64,000 nt of DNA from Phycisphaera sp. (GCA_020639255.1 JACKGZ010000003.1:1-64000), one strand, 5' to 3'. Shown: positions 1-8,856, counted from the first letter of the stretch. A program made the numbers and translations. Notes: generated by a model from the sequence alone, not told the origin.

Positions 1-499
1 CCGGGTTCGGGCAGTCGATCACCTTCGGGTTCACGCTCGTGTTCACGGCGTCGAAGATGTCACGTCCGGCAAGGTCGATCGAGCAGGCCGTGTTCCAGTC
101 GAGATCGATTCGCGCCTTCTTCGCCGCGATGAGCGCGCTGACGACGTTCTTGATGCGCCCACCCGAGAGCAGGTGCTCTTCGAGCTGAGCTGTCGTAATG
201 CCAAGGCCAGCCTTCACCGCACGGATGCGGTTCAGAACGATGATTTTGGGATCGACATTCCGCAGCCGCATACCCACGAGGTCCAGAATCGTCACCCTGG
301 CGTTCGACGTGAAGGCCTGGATGTAGAGCCTGATGTAGCTCCCGACGACAAACATCAGGATCAGGAAGACGAGAATCGCGATCACGCCGACCACGATCAT
401 CCATGGCCGGAATCCACCGCCGCCACTCGATTGTGCGAGTGCCTGGCCCGCCGGGGTCAGAGTCAGAGCCAGAGCAGTCGTAGCCTGTGCCGTGCGCAT
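1..499 (-). CDS. floA: Flotillin-like protein FloA, N-terminal part (cut by window edge)
   Basis: The visible 166 residues begin with a hydrophobic leader, then a Gly-rich stretch and one strong membrane segment (about residues 33-55). The SPFH-type beginning follows, with the characteristic segments DLVGMRLRNVDP and DLAGRDIFDAV, then NPKVIDCP just before the window edge. Family knowledge: FloA is a membrane-anchored scaffold of functional membrane microdomains and is commonly encoded next to NfeD proteins. Here it lies 68 bases downstream of two NfeD genes on the same strand, which supports the call. The start is ATG at 499. The C-terminal half lies outside the window, so intactness cannot be judged. 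Confidence 0.9.
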   Translation of the reverse strand, partial: MRTAQATTALALTLTPAGQALAQSSGGGGFRPWMIVVGVIAILVFLILMFVVGSYIRLYIQAFTSNARVTILDLVGMRLRNVDPKIIVLNRIRAVKAGLGITTAQLEEHLLSGGRIKNVVSALIAAKKARIDLDWNTACSIDLAGRDIFDAVNTSVNPKVIDCPNP

Positions 500-567
500 G
501 GTGCTGGGTTCCTTGCTCGAAGAGTGGGGTCGTCTACCGGGGAAGTATACGCGCCAGAGAGAGCGGC

Positions 568-1077
568 TCAGGATACAGGCCGCACCTTGATCTGCGCGTT
601 CACGATCGCCGAGACCCGGACTTTCTGCCCCGGCTCGATCGCCAGGCCCTCCGCGAGCGCCTCGTAGCGTTCTTCATCGATCTCGATCGTCCCGACGGGT
701 CGGAGCGCCGACTTGGCGACGCCGATGCGGCCGACGAGCGCTTCGAGCGCTTCGAGGGCTTCGCGTTCGAGCTGCTCGCGCTGCGAGACTTCTTCCTCGG
801 GCAGCACGCCCATCATCCGCTGCCCGAAGCGCGTATGTGGGATGACCTTGACCCAGAGTGCGAACATGCTCGGGAAGACGATCAGCATCATGAGGATGCC
901 AGCCGAACCCCAGAGCGTGCCCTGCTCTTTCATCATGAACAGGCACACGATCCCTGAGATCGCAACCACGCCCGCAGTGATCGCGAGCATGCCGCCCGAT
1001 GGCACAAAGATGTCGATCACAAGGAGCAGAACCGAGAGTGCCAGCAGCCCCAGCCCCCAGATAAGCATCGGATCCAT
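568..1077 (-). CDS. Short NfeD-family membrane protein
   Basis: This 169-residue protein has three to four hydrophobic segments in its first 95 residues and a C-terminal soluble part that reads as an NfeD OB-fold: GRIGVAKSALRPVGTIEID, then a short strand pattern ending KVRVSAIVNAQIKV. It lacks a protease domain. Its ATG overlaps the stop of the upstream long NfeD gene by one base (TGATG), so the two are probably translationally coupled. Short NfeD proteins usually accompany flotillins and are thought to help organise or quality-control membrane complexes. The exact role here is inferred from family and context. Confidence 0.85.
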   Translation of the reverse strand: MDPMLIWGLGLLALSVLLLVIDIFVPSGGMLAITAGVVAISGIVCLFMMKEQGTLWGSAGILMMLIVFPSMFALWVKVIPHTRFGQRMMGVLPEEEVSQREQLEREALEALEALVGRIGVAKSALRPVGTIEIDEERYEALAEGLAIEPGQKVRVSAIVNAQIKVRPVS

Positions 1078-2927
1078 CAGGCGCTTCCCCCGGCCTCTTC
1101 GACGACGATCGACCAGCCCTCGGTGCCGACGACGCGCACAGCCGAGCCCGAAGCAACATACCCGAGCGACGACTTGGCGTCGTAGAGCGCCCCCTCGATT
1201 TCCACCCGCCCCGATGGGCGGAGCGGGGAGTGGGCCACGCCCTCTTTGCCCACCAGCACACGCAGGTCGTCCGATTCGCCCATCGCCTCGGCGAGGCTGA
1301 GCTCTTCGTCACCCGTCTCGCGCGAGCCGTCGAGGATCAGCCGACCCAGTACCGGCAGCGAGCCGAAGTATTTGGTCACGAAGAAGATCCCCCCGCCCGC
1401 GGCGCTCATCGCGAGAAGCACCGTCACGGCCGCGCGGGTCAGATCGGCCTGCCCGACGGGTGTGCTGGGGAATACGCCGCCCGAAGCGCCCACGAATGAC
1501 ATCACGAGTCCGCCGAATAGCAGCACCAGACCCGACACGCCCGCGACGCCGAACCCGGGGATCACGAAGATCTCCATCAGGATGAGCATGATGCCTGTCA
1601 GGATTGCGATTGCCTCCCACCAGCCCGCAAGCCCGAGCATCCACGCCGGCGCCATCACGAGCAAGAGCGCCACACCCGCGACCGCGCTTGGCACAATGAG
1701 CCCGGGGCTCACCATCTCGATGAAGAGCGCGAGCAGAAACACCGCGATCAGCAGCATCCGCACCCACATGTTCGAGAGGGTCTTGACGATCCGCTCCGAC
1801 CACGTCGGCTGGATCCGCACCAGCTCCCGCGCGCCGAAGTACGCCTGAAGATCCGCGTCTGTGTTGATGTTCCGCGACGCGAAGCCGTAGTCGAGCATGT
1901 CCTGCTTTGACATGACGATCGGCCCGCTGCCGTTGGTCAGGTAGCGCACCACGCGCCACTTCCCAGCGTCGGCCGGTGTCAGCACGGGCCGGCCCGAGGC
2001 CGACGTCAGCATGTCAAGATCCTGCACCGAGGCCGCGCTCGATTCACCCGAAAGACTCGGCGACAGATCCTCGAGCGCCGGAGTCGCGGGGCGGAACGAC
2101 TTCTCGTTCTCGGGCACCAGTGGCCGGTCGGGCTGGCTCTGCGACTGCCGGGTCATGCCCGACAGCCCCTCGCTGCTGGCGGCGATGATCCCGGGCGAGC
2201 CCCTCGGGGGCTCCTGCCCCGGAAAGAGCATCCGGAACTCGGGCTCGTTGATCGCCATGCGCTTGCCGGGTGATCCGTCGGCCTTCACTTCCTCGACCCA
2301 CCAGAGCTCGACACGGTCGATCACCACCGCCTGCACGATGAACTCGTCCCAGCCGCGCACGCGCGCCGAGTCGACGACTTCCGCGAGCACCGGCGGCACC
2401 TGCTTCTTGCGGAGCTCGCCCTGCGTGGCAACATCCACGCCGCCCGGCCCGATCATGATGGGCAGCGCATCGCCCATCATCGCGCCGTCGGCGACGACGA
2501 TCTCCCGACACGAGAGCGCGATGATCGCGCCGCCGCTGTACGCCTGCGGGTGAATCCACGCCACGGTGTTGGGCACGCTCGACGCCTTGATCGCCGAGCA
2601 GATCTCCAGCACAGAGGGCACCTCGCCACCGGGTGTGTTGATGTCGAAGACGATCGCCTGCGCGCCGCCCTGGATCGCAAGATCCATCCTGCGTTTCACG
2701 CTGAATGCCGTCACCTTGTCGATCGGCTCGTGGATAGGGATGATCGCCACGCGGTCAGCTTGCCGCGAGGCGGGCACCGTAACCGGCTGGGTGGGTGACG
2801 AGGTCGGCTGGGCCGACAAATAGAGCGGGAAAAACGACAGCAGCAGGACGAGCAGTCGCCGAAGCGTCCACCCTCCCTGGCGCAGCAGTCCCGGCTCATT
2901 CCGTTGAGCGATCGGCATCACACTCAA
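1077..2927 (-). CDS. Long NfeD protein: membrane-bound ClpP-class serine protease
   Basis: The 616-residue protein has an N-terminal signal or anchor (about 22-40) and a ClpP/SppA-like domain. That domain has the substrate-binding segment DINTPGGEV (95-103) and AYSGGA, whose Ser131 is the expected nucleophile. Lys174 or Lys175 lies at about the right distance to be the general base of a Ser-Lys dyad. Four to five membrane helices follow (roughly 395-520), then a C-terminal NfeD OB-fold with GRVEIEGALYDAKS. Full-length NfeD proteases cleave membrane proteins such as stomatins. Placement upstream of a short NfeD and floA indicates one operon for a membrane microdomain and its protease. A 100-residue Ser/Pro-rich linker between the protease and the helices looks longer than usual. 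Confidence 0.9.
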   Translation of the reverse strand: MSVMPIAQRNEPGLLRQGGWTLRRLLVLLLSFFPLYLSAQPTSSPTQPVTVPASRQADRVAIIPIHEPIDKVTAFSVKRRMDLAIQGGAQAIVFDINTPGGEVPSVLEICSAIKASSVPNTVAWIHPQAYSGGAIIALSCREIVVADGAMMGDALPIMIGPGGVDVATQGELRKKQVPPVLAEVVDSARVRGWDEFIVQAVVIDRVELWWVEEVKADGSPGKRMAINEPEFRMLFPGQEPPRGSPGIIAASSEGLSGMTRQSQSQPDRPLVPENEKSFRPATPALEDLSPSLSGESSAASVQDLDMLTSASGRPVLTPADAGKWRVVRYLTNGSGPIVMSKQDMLDYGFASRNINTDADLQAYFGARELVRIQPTWSERIVKTLSNMWVRMLLIAVFLLALFIEMVSPGLIVPSAVAGVALLLVMAPAWMLGLAGWWEAIAILTGIMLILMEIFVIPGFGVAGVSGLVLLFGGLVMSFVGASGGVFPSTPVGQADLTRAAVTVLLAMSAAGGGIFFVTKYFGSLPVLGRLILDGSRETGDEELSLAEAMGESDDLRVLVGKEGVAHSPLRPSGRVEIEGALYDAKSSLGYVASGSAVRVVGTEGWSIVVEEAGGSA

Positions 2928-2954
2928 GTATACGGGTTTGGAGGCCCTGTTCGT

Positions 2955-3524
2955 TCACACAAGCCCCGTCAGATCCGCCCGCTGGGCCGGAAGGGGGTCA
3001 AACTGCTCCTCGACCGTCCAGGTCATCTCCGGACCTCGGCAGTCGACATGCACCGCAAAGAAGCCCGGCCGGCCCCCCGGCCCGGTCGCTTCGTGCCGCC
3101 TGACCAGGGGCCAGATGATCTTCCGGTCCGTTTCGGGCAGTGGGAGCGTGTCCAGTTCATCCGGAGCGTGCCACTCGAGCCGCCCCTCGGGCATGTCGTG
3201 GGCCTCGAGTTCCACAGCCCCGAGCACCCGGTAGTAGAACAGGAGCCAGTGCCCCTTGCCCTCGAACGCCTGCTCCGAGATCAGGCCCATCAGGTGCAGC
3301 CGCGAGATCGGGATGTCCAGGCCCGCTTCTTCCATGATCTCACGCTTGGCGCACTGGGCGGGCGATTCGCCCGATGGCATCTCGAGCTTGCCTCCGATCG
3401 GTGAGCACAAACCCTTGTTGGGCTCGCGGAGTCGGTGGAGCAGCAGGATGCGGCCGCTGGCGTCTCGTATATCGCAGAGCGTGGCCAGCTTGTACGGGAG
3501 CGTGGGGTGATCCATTGCGAGCAT
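2955..3524 (-). CDS. Nudix hydrolase
   Basis: About 189 residues. The Nudix box is clear: a GGK turn, then GESPAQCAKREIMEEAGL with the metal-binding REIMEE core. There are two extra residues between the Gly and the first Glu compared with the classic Gx5E spacing. The family hydrolyses nucleoside diphosphate derivatives; an upstream ATLCDIRDASGRILLLHR strand pattern is typical of MutT-like members, but the substrate cannot be read. ATG codons at 3524 and 3515 are both possible. A start further upstream would run into the divergent murC start, so I prefer 3524. The gene is divergent from murC and lies 27 bases before the nfeD start on the same strand. Confidence 0.85.
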   Translation of the reverse strand: MLAMDHPTLPYKLATLCDIRDASGRILLLHRLREPNKGLCSPIGGKLEMPSGESPAQCAKREIMEEAGLDIPISRLHLMGLISEQAFEGKGHWLLFYYRVLGAVELEAHDMPEGRLEWHAPDELDTLPLPETDRKIIWPLVRRHEATGPGGRPGFFAVHVDCRGPEMTWTVEEQFDPLPAQRADLTGLV

Positions 3525-3604
3525 GGTATGCACAACCTGTCGTTTGCGCGCAAACCCGCTGGTTTCAGGAGTTGACAGGCATTTCGCCGATACGCTCCTT
3601 TGCC

Positions 3605-5134
3605 GTGCAGAACACACCATTGAACATCGGATTTGACTCGCTCGCCGCCGCCAACGGCTCCTGCTACATGATCGGTATCGGAGGCTGCGGCATGTCGGGC
3701 CTGGCCCGCCTGCTCCGCGCTCTGGGTGTCACGATCGAGGGCAGCGACTCGACGCGCAGCCAGACGACCGATGCGCTCATCGCCGAGGGCGTGGAGGTCG
3801 CGACCGAGCAGATCATCACCGAACTGCCCGAGGGTGTGGGTTCTGTGATTATCTCCGCCGCGGTCAAGCACGATCACCCGCTCGTGCTCGACGCCGCCAG
3901 CAAGGACATCTCCGTCTTCACCTACGCCGAGGCGCTTGGTCTGACGATGCGCACGATGACGGGCGTCGTGATCGCCGGCACCCACGGCAAGAGCACGACC
4001 ACCGCCATGCTCTCGGCGGCCCTTATCGAGGCGGGCCTCGACCCGAGCGTGATCGTCGGCGCGACCTGCCCTCACCTGCTCGACTCCAAGGGCAACGCGA
4101 CGGGCTTTCGCCTGGGCGCAAGCCGGATCCCATCGGGCCCGCTCGCCGGTCAGCCCGGGCTCCTGCTTGCCGAGGGCTGCGAGTTCAACCGCTCGTTCCA
4201 CAACCTCGCCCCGCGCATCGCCGCGATCGGATCGGTCGAGGCGGACCATCTTGATATTTACGGCTCGATCGACGCCGTCGTCGAAGCCTTTCACGAGTTC
4301 GCCAAGTTCGTCCCGCCCGCGTCGACCAAGCCCGGCATGGGCGGCAAGCTCATCATCGGGCACGACAACGCGCACCGGCGCGACGTGACCAGCGGGCTCG
4401 ACTGCGAGATCGAGACCATCGGCTTCAACCCGGCCGCGGACTGGTCGATCGCCTTCGACCCCGAGACCCGGCGCGTGCACCTGCGCTACAAGGGCGAGAC
4501 CGCGGCCGAGTACACCTGCCCTATGCCGGGCGATCACTCGGCGCTCAACTCAGCGATGGCCTTTGCGCTCGCCGACTCGCTCGGCGCCGATCGCCTGGCG
4601 ATCGTCCGTGCGTTCAAGAACTTCAGAGGCATCGGTCGACGGCTCGAACTCATCGGCGATCGCCCCCTCGTGACGGGCGGCTCGGTGCGTGTCTACGACG
4701 ACTACGGGCACCACCCGACCGAGGTCGAGATGACCCTCCGCGCTCTGCGTCAGCACGAGCGCCCGCACGACCGCGGGGGCCGGCTCATCTGCGTCTTCCA
4801 GCCGCACCAGCATTCACGGACGCGGTTCCTGCTCGACGACTTCGCAGCCGCGTTCAGCCAGGCGGATGTTGTGATTGTCCCGCACATCTACTTCGTCCGC
4901 GATTCCGAGGCCGAGAAGCAGAAGGTCTCGGCGGGCGACCTCGTCGACCGCCTGCGCAGTCGGGGCACCCGCGCGATGCACCTGTATCCGTTCGACGCAA
5001 TCATTGAGCACCTCGACGACATTGCCCAGCCCAATGACCTGCTCGTCGTCATGGGCGCGGGCCCGGTCTGGACCATCGCCCGCAGCTTCATGGAGCGAGC
5101 CCCGAGCCCTGCCTTCGTTGGAGTACACGCCTGA
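3605..5134 (+). CDS. murC: UDP-N-acetylmuramate--L-alanine ligase
   Basis: MurC adds L-alanine to UDP-MurNAc, the first step in building the peptidoglycan stem peptide. Visible motifs: N-terminal Rossmann GIGGCGMSGLAR (about 24-35), ATP P-loop GTHGKSTTT (125-133), the central AEGCEFNRSF and HLDIYGS segments, and the C-terminal DDYGHHPTEV typical of MurC. I chose the GTG at 3605 (509 residues) because upstream in-frame sequence is unlike the family and overlaps the divergent Nudix gene. It opens a mur cluster and its stop overlaps the murB ATG (ATGA). Phycisphaerae are known to retain peptidoglycan genes. Confidence 0.95.
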   Translation: MQNTPLNIGFDSLAAANGSCYMIGIGGCGMSGLARLLRALGVTIEGSDSTRSQTTDALIAEGVEVATEQIITELPEGVGSVIISAAVKHDHPLVLDAASKDISVFTYAEALGLTMRTMTGVVIAGTHGKSTTTAMLSAALIEAGLDPSVIVGATCPHLLDSKGNATGFRLGASRIPSGPLAGQPGLLLAEGCEFNRSFHNLAPRIAAIGSVEADHLDIYGSIDAVVEAFHEFAKFVPPASTKPGMGGKLIIGHDNAHRRDVTSGLDCEIETIGFNPAADWSIAFDPETRRVHLRYKGETAAEYTCPMPGDHSALNSAMAFALADSLGADRLAIVRAFKNFRGIGRRLELIGDRPLVTGGSVRVYDDYGHHPTEVEMTLRALRQHERPHDRGGRLICVFQPHQHSRTRFLLDDFAAAFSQADVVIVPHIYFVRDSEAEKQKVSAGDLVDRLRSRGTRAMHLYPFDAIIEHLDDIAQPNDLLVVMGAGPVWTIARSFMERAPSPAFVGVHA

Positions 5135-6048
5135 TGAGCCGCGCCGCGACACTGCCCGAGATCGAACGCGACGCGCCCATCCCGACCTACTTCAAGGTCG
5201 GCGGGCGTGCCGATCGCATGGCTCGCCCCGCAACGATCGAAGAACTCCAGGCCTGTTTGATCGCCGAGCCCGACCTTCGCGTGCTTGGCGACGGCGCGAA
5301 CCTGCTCGTCGACGACGCGGGCGTCTCCGAACTCGTCGTGAAGCTCGATCACCCTACGTTTCGCGGCGTCGAGATCAACGAATCGACGGGCGTCGTCACC
5401 GCCGGCGGCGGGGCCGACCTTGCCAAGCTCATCCACGCATGCGTGCGCACGGGCCTCGCGGGCATCGAAGGACTGATCGGTATCCCCGCATCGCTCGGCG
5501 GCGCCGCGTTCATGAACGCCGGCGGCTCGTACGGCCAGATCGCCGACGCTGTGAAGTCCGTCGCAGCGCTGAACAAGCAGGGCGAGATCGTCCGCATCGC
5601 GCGCGAGAACATCGCCTTCGCCTACCGCACGAGCGGCTTGTTCGACTTGGTCATCATCGAGGTCGAGCTCCAACTCACGCCGGGTGATCCCGACGCGGCC
5701 CGCAACCGACTCAAAGAGATCATGGACCAGAAGGCCCGCACGCAGCCGCTGGCGGCCAAGACCTGCGGCTGCGTGTTCCGGAACCCCATCCTCCGCCACG
5801 ATCTCGAAGGCATCGGCAAAGCGCACGAACGGGTTGGCGCGGGCCTGCTCATCGACCGCGCGGGCGGCAAGGGCCTGGCCTGCGGTCCCTGCGCCGTCAG
5901 CGAGCGGCACGCCAACTTCATCGAGACTTCTGACGGCTCGACCGCGGCGGACATCCTCTGCCTGATCGAGAAAGTGCAGAAACTCGTTCAAAGCCGCTTC
6001 GATGTACACCTCGAGACCGAGGTCGTCGTCTGGAGACGCACATCGTGA
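5134..6048 (+). CDS. murB: UDP-N-acetylenolpyruvoylglucosamine reductase
   Basis: MurB is the FAD enzyme that reduces UDP-GlcNAc-enolpyruvate to UDP-MurNAc with NADPH. Visible: FKVGGRADRMARP (FAD binding, about 20-32), GDGANLLV, GLIGIPASLGGAAFMNAGGSYG (113-134) and the catalytic-loop segment CGCVFRNP (211-218). The residue at the position of the usual enol-protonating Ser is Cys213. At 304 residues it is the compact type. It overlaps murC upstream (ATGA) and ddl downstream (GTGA), so the three genes are translationally coupled. Confidence 0.94.
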   Translation: MSRAATLPEIERDAPIPTYFKVGGRADRMARPATIEELQACLIAEPDLRVLGDGANLLVDDAGVSELVVKLDHPTFRGVEINESTGVVTAGGGADLAKLIHACVRTGLAGIEGLIGIPASLGGAAFMNAGGSYGQIADAVKSVAALNKQGEIVRIARENIAFAYRTSGLFDLVIIEVELQLTPGDPDAARNRLKEIMDQKARTQPLAAKTCGCVFRNPILRHDLEGIGKAHERVGAGLLIDRAGGKGLACGPCAVSERHANFIETSDGSTAADILCLIEKVQKLVQSRFDVHLETEVVVWRRTS

Positions 6049-6992
6049 CACACGTCGCGGTTCTCGGTGGCGGCCCGGATATGGAGCGTGAGGTCTCCAT
6101 CGAGAGTTCCACCGCCGTCGCCAAAGCGCTCAACGACGCGGGCCTTCGGGCCGAGCTTCACATCATCGACACCCTCGATTCGCTCGCGCACATCGCGGGA
6201 GATGTCATCTTCCCAGTGCTCCACGGGCGCTGGGGCGAGGGTGGTCCGCTCCAGGACATACTCGAACGCGACGGGCGTCCGTATGTCGGGTGCGGGCCCT
6301 TTGCCGCGCGCACGTGCATGGACAAGATCGCGGCCAAGCTCGAAGCGGCGCGGCTCGGCATTCGCACGCCTCCCGCGTGCCTGTTCAACCACAACGACCG
6401 CGTCGCGATGGACCCGCCCCTCGTCATGAAGCCCGCGCTCGAGGGTTCGAGTGTCGGGCTCTCGATTTGCAGGACGCACGGGGACGTCGAGCGGGCCGTT
6501 GAGTTTGCAAGGCGGGATCTCGTCAAGAATCCGGGGCAGGTGACGATGGTTGAGCGGATGATCGCGGGGCGCGAGGTTTCTTCGCCCCTGATCTCCAAGG
6601 ACGGCAAGCTCGTGGCGCTGCCGATCATCCACATCGCGCCCGCCCAGGGTGTGTACGACTACGAAGCCAAGTACAAGCGCGACGACACGGTCTACACCGT
6701 CGAGCCGGCCGGCATCGACGCGGCCCCGATCCAGGCCGACACATTGAAACTCGCCAATGCCATCGGGGTGCGGCACCTGTGCCGGGCGGATTACATCATC
6801 GACGAGGCCGGGCGTCACTGGCTGCTCGAAATCAACACCATGCCCGGGTTCACCTCGCACTCCCTCGTGCCCCAGGCGGCCCTCAAGACGGGGATGGCGA
6901 TGCACGAATTGTGCGTCCACCTCGTGCAAGAGGCCATGGCGGGCCTGAAAGGGCGATCCGGGGCTCTCCATTCAAGCGAAACGGCCCCCTGA
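6045..6992 (+). CDS. ddl: D-alanine--D-alanine ligase
   Basis: An ATP-grasp enzyme making D-Ala-D-Ala for the peptidoglycan precursor. The 315 residues show the N-terminal LGGGPDMEREVSIESS, then VLHGRWGEGGPLQ, the ATP-grasp lid region VMKPALEGSSVGLS, and the metal/substrate end RADYIIDEAG...LLEINTMPGFTSHSL. The GTG start overlaps the murB stop. It completes a murC-murB-ddl order like that of the classical division and cell wall cluster, which normally continues with ftsQ. Confidence 0.95.
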   Translation: MTHVAVLGGGPDMEREVSIESSTAVAKALNDAGLRAELHIIDTLDSLAHIAGDVIFPVLHGRWGEGGPLQDILERDGRPYVGCGPFAARTCMDKIAAKLEAARLGIRTPPACLFNHNDRVAMDPPLVMKPALEGSSVGLSICRTHGDVERAVEFARRDLVKNPGQVTMVERMIAGREVSSPLISKDGKLVALPIIHIAPAQGVYDYEAKYKRDDTVYTVEPAGIDAAPIQADTLKLANAIGVRHLCRADYIIDEAGRHWLLEINTMPGFTSHSLVPQAALKTGMAMHELCVHLVQEAMAGLKGRSGALHSSETAP

Positions 6993-7010
6993 CCCGACCC
7001 TCTGTTGCAT

Positions 7011-7922
7011 ATGGCCAGCAAACGCAGAAAGCCCCCGACCGCTCGGGAACGCATCACCGAGTGGGTCTACGACCGCATCACCGCCAATGTGATCAGTATT
7101 GTCCTCACCGGCATTGTGCTGACCGTTGGGATGGGTGTCGGGATCCGTTTCGCAGACACACGAGCGGCTGAGATCGCCGCAGATGGGCCGCCGACGGTGC
7201 GCATCCACTGGCCCGAGGCCGTCTCGGGCGGGCAGAATGTCAACTGGCCGCCACAGAGCGTCCAGAAAGACCTGCTCGATGATGCGTACGAGATCGTGGG
7301 AGAGCATCGCGGCCCGTTCTCGGCACGCACGCTCGACGCGCTCGGTGTCTGGCTTGGGAGCACCGGCTGGGTGAGCCACATCGACGCGATCAACCGTCTC
7401 GACGAGGGAGTGATCGAGATCAAGGCCCGATGGCGTTCGCCAGGTGCGGTGGTGCGCGACGGTGCGCATGACTACCTCATCGCGACCGACGGCCGGCGTC
7501 TGAAGGCGAGTTGGCGAGCCGATCTTTCGCCGTTCCCGGTCATCCTCGGGTCCAAGGACGCCAACCCGCTGGCGGTCGTGCCCGGGCATAGGTGGGATGA
7601 CGAGTCGATCCAGGCGGGGCTCGAGCTTCTTAATCTGCTTCACGAGCGTCTGCCCGGAGCCAAGGGCGCGGACCAGATCCGCGGCATCGACGTTTCGCAG
7701 TTCCCGCGCTTCCGCAGGCTCATCATCCTGACCGACACGGGCAACCGCATCATCTGGGGCCGCATGCCCAGCGACCCTGTGCCCGACGCGGTGAGCACCG
7801 ACGGCAAGCTGCGACAGCTCGCCTATCTGCGTCAGAATCCGGACTTCGGTCGCCGAATCGATGCAGGTCGCAAGCTGATCGACGTCAGTTCCGGGCCAAT
7901 CCTGGTGGAAGACAGGCCCTAG
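7011..7922 (+). CDS. FtsQ-like single-pass membrane protein (division/cell wall cluster position)
   Basis: About 303 residues: a basic cytoplasmic tail (KRRKPP), one membrane helix (about 28-47) and a large exported domain. After a POTRA-sized region comes the segment LGVWLGSTGWVSHI, then IKARWRSPGAVVRDG and YLIATDGRRL. This resembles the FtsQ/DivIB beta-domain pattern in which a strand pair ends in a 'dGr' turn. Position immediately after ddl is the standard ftsQ location. FtsQ links the divisome core in the membrane to peptidoglycan synthesis. Sequence similarity by eye is weak, so this is mainly synteny plus topology. I chose ATG 7011 over a TTG six bases upstream. Confidence 0.6.
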   Translation: MASKRRKPPTARERITEWVYDRITANVISIVLTGIVLTVGMGVGIRFADTRAAEIAADGPPTVRIHWPEAVSGGQNVNWPPQSVQKDLLDDAYEIVGEHRGPFSARTLDALGVWLGSTGWVSHIDAINRLDEGVIEIKARWRSPGAVVRDGAHDYLIATDGRRLKASWRADLSPFPVILGSKDANPLAVVPGHRWDDESIQAGLELLNLLHERLPGAKGADQIRGIDVSQFPRFRRLIILTDTGNRIIWGRMPSDPVPDAVSTDGKLRQLAYLRQNPDFGRRIDAGRKLIDVSSGPILVEDRP

Positions 7923-7940
7923 AGCCCCCAAGATTCTGAC

Positions 7941-8822
7941 GTGGACGAGCCAGGCCCCATCCAGCCGCGGAAGAATCGCGCGGGGCATCGACGTGCCCTT
8001 CGAGATTGGGTCGAGCACATTGGCCTGGTCGCACCCAAGAACGCACCGGATCCGTGGGCTCATCGTCGCGGCGAGCCGCGCGGCTTCGCGGTCCTCTGGA
8101 TGATCTTCCTGCTCGTCTCGACGCTGCTCGTCTTCATGACGCTGGGCGACCCCGTCCGCGTGACGGCCGAGGGGTACCGCGAGGGAGCACGCCGACTCAT
8201 TACGGTCATCTCGATCGGGATCACGGTTCTGTGGCCCATGATCAGGCTCTCGCAGGTCAACGCGATCGCGGGCGGCCCAACGGTTGTGGCCAAAGATCTG
8301 GTGATCCTGCTCGTGCCCCTGCAGGCCGTGCTCTGGCCTCAGGCGATCATCACGGGCTGGTCGGTAACCTCGGTGGCGGCGTCGGCGGTTGTTCTGGTTT
8401 CGTGGGCGCTCATCGTCGGGGCGATGCTCGCGGTGGCTCTCGGGCCGGGACGGGTCGTTCGGACGTTCGAGGGGCCCCTCGAAGCGGACATGCGCGTCAG
8501 GCCCGGCCTCGAACGGTCGTTGTGGATGGTCTCGATCTTGTCGGTTGTGGGAGCGGGGCCGCTGATCCTGATGTGCCTCCAGTCGATCGGAAGGGGCACA
8601 TCGGACGATCTGGAACTGCTGCTCAGGATGGCGTCGCCGCTTACGGCTCCGTGGGAATTGCTGCGGGAACGGATCTGGACGGGTCGGCACGCGGTCGTGG
8701 GGGCGGCACACTGGAGGGCGACCTGGATGACGGCCTGTCTGGCGGTGTCGTCGTGGATCTTGGTCGCGATCTGGAGGTCCACCTCACGCGGGGGAGTGGC
8801 ATCGAGACCGGATTCCGCCTAA
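7941..8822 (+). CDS. Polytopic membrane protein of unknown function
   Basis: I do not recognise the family. The 293 residues (GTG start) have a charged N-terminus of about 50 residues and five to six predicted helices: FAVLWMIFLLVSTLLVFM, LITVISIGITVLWPMI, a pair around residues 110-165, WMVSILSVVGAGPLIL, and a C-terminal one near SSWILVAIW. No catalytic motif is visible. It follows the FtsQ-like gene by 18 bases and probably shares its transcript. Where ftsA or ftsZ would stand in other bacteria there is this gene and then greA. Function unassigned. Confidence 0.7.
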   Translation: MDEPGPIQPRKNRAGHRRALRDWVEHIGLVAPKNAPDPWAHRRGEPRGFAVLWMIFLLVSTLLVFMTLGDPVRVTAEGYREGARRLITVISIGITVLWPMIRLSQVNAIAGGPTVVAKDLVILLVPLQAVLWPQAIITGWSVTSVAASAVVLVSWALIVGAMLAVALGPGRVVRTFEGPLEADMRVRPGLERSLWMVSILSVVGAGPLILMCLQSIGRGTSDDLELLLRMASPLTAPWELLRERIWTGRHAVVGAAHWRATWMTACLAVSSWILVAIWRSTSRGGVASRPDSA

Positions 8823-8833
8823 GTTGACCGCTG

Positions 8834-8856
8834 CGGACCCGCTTTTTGCGGGTCCG
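8834..8856 (+). terminator. Strong hairpin with U5 loop before greA
   Basis: A perfect 9 bp inverted repeat (CGGACCCGC / GCGGGTCCG) with a TTTTT loop starts 12 bases after the upstream stop. There is no U-run after the stem, so it may be a Rho-assisted terminator or a processing/stability hairpin at the 5' end of the greA transcript. Confidence 0.55.

Noticed and set aside
3290..4537. Long minus-strand frame opposite murC (415 codons)
   Set aside because: It lies antisense to a clear murC, has no recognisable domain and is biased in composition as expected of a shadow in GC-rich DNA.
6972..8711. Minus-strand frame of 579 codons opposite the FtsQ-like and membrane protein genes
   Set aside because: Its Arg/His/Pro-rich translation has no hydrophobic or catalytic pattern, while the plus-strand genes have normal membrane helices and good starts.
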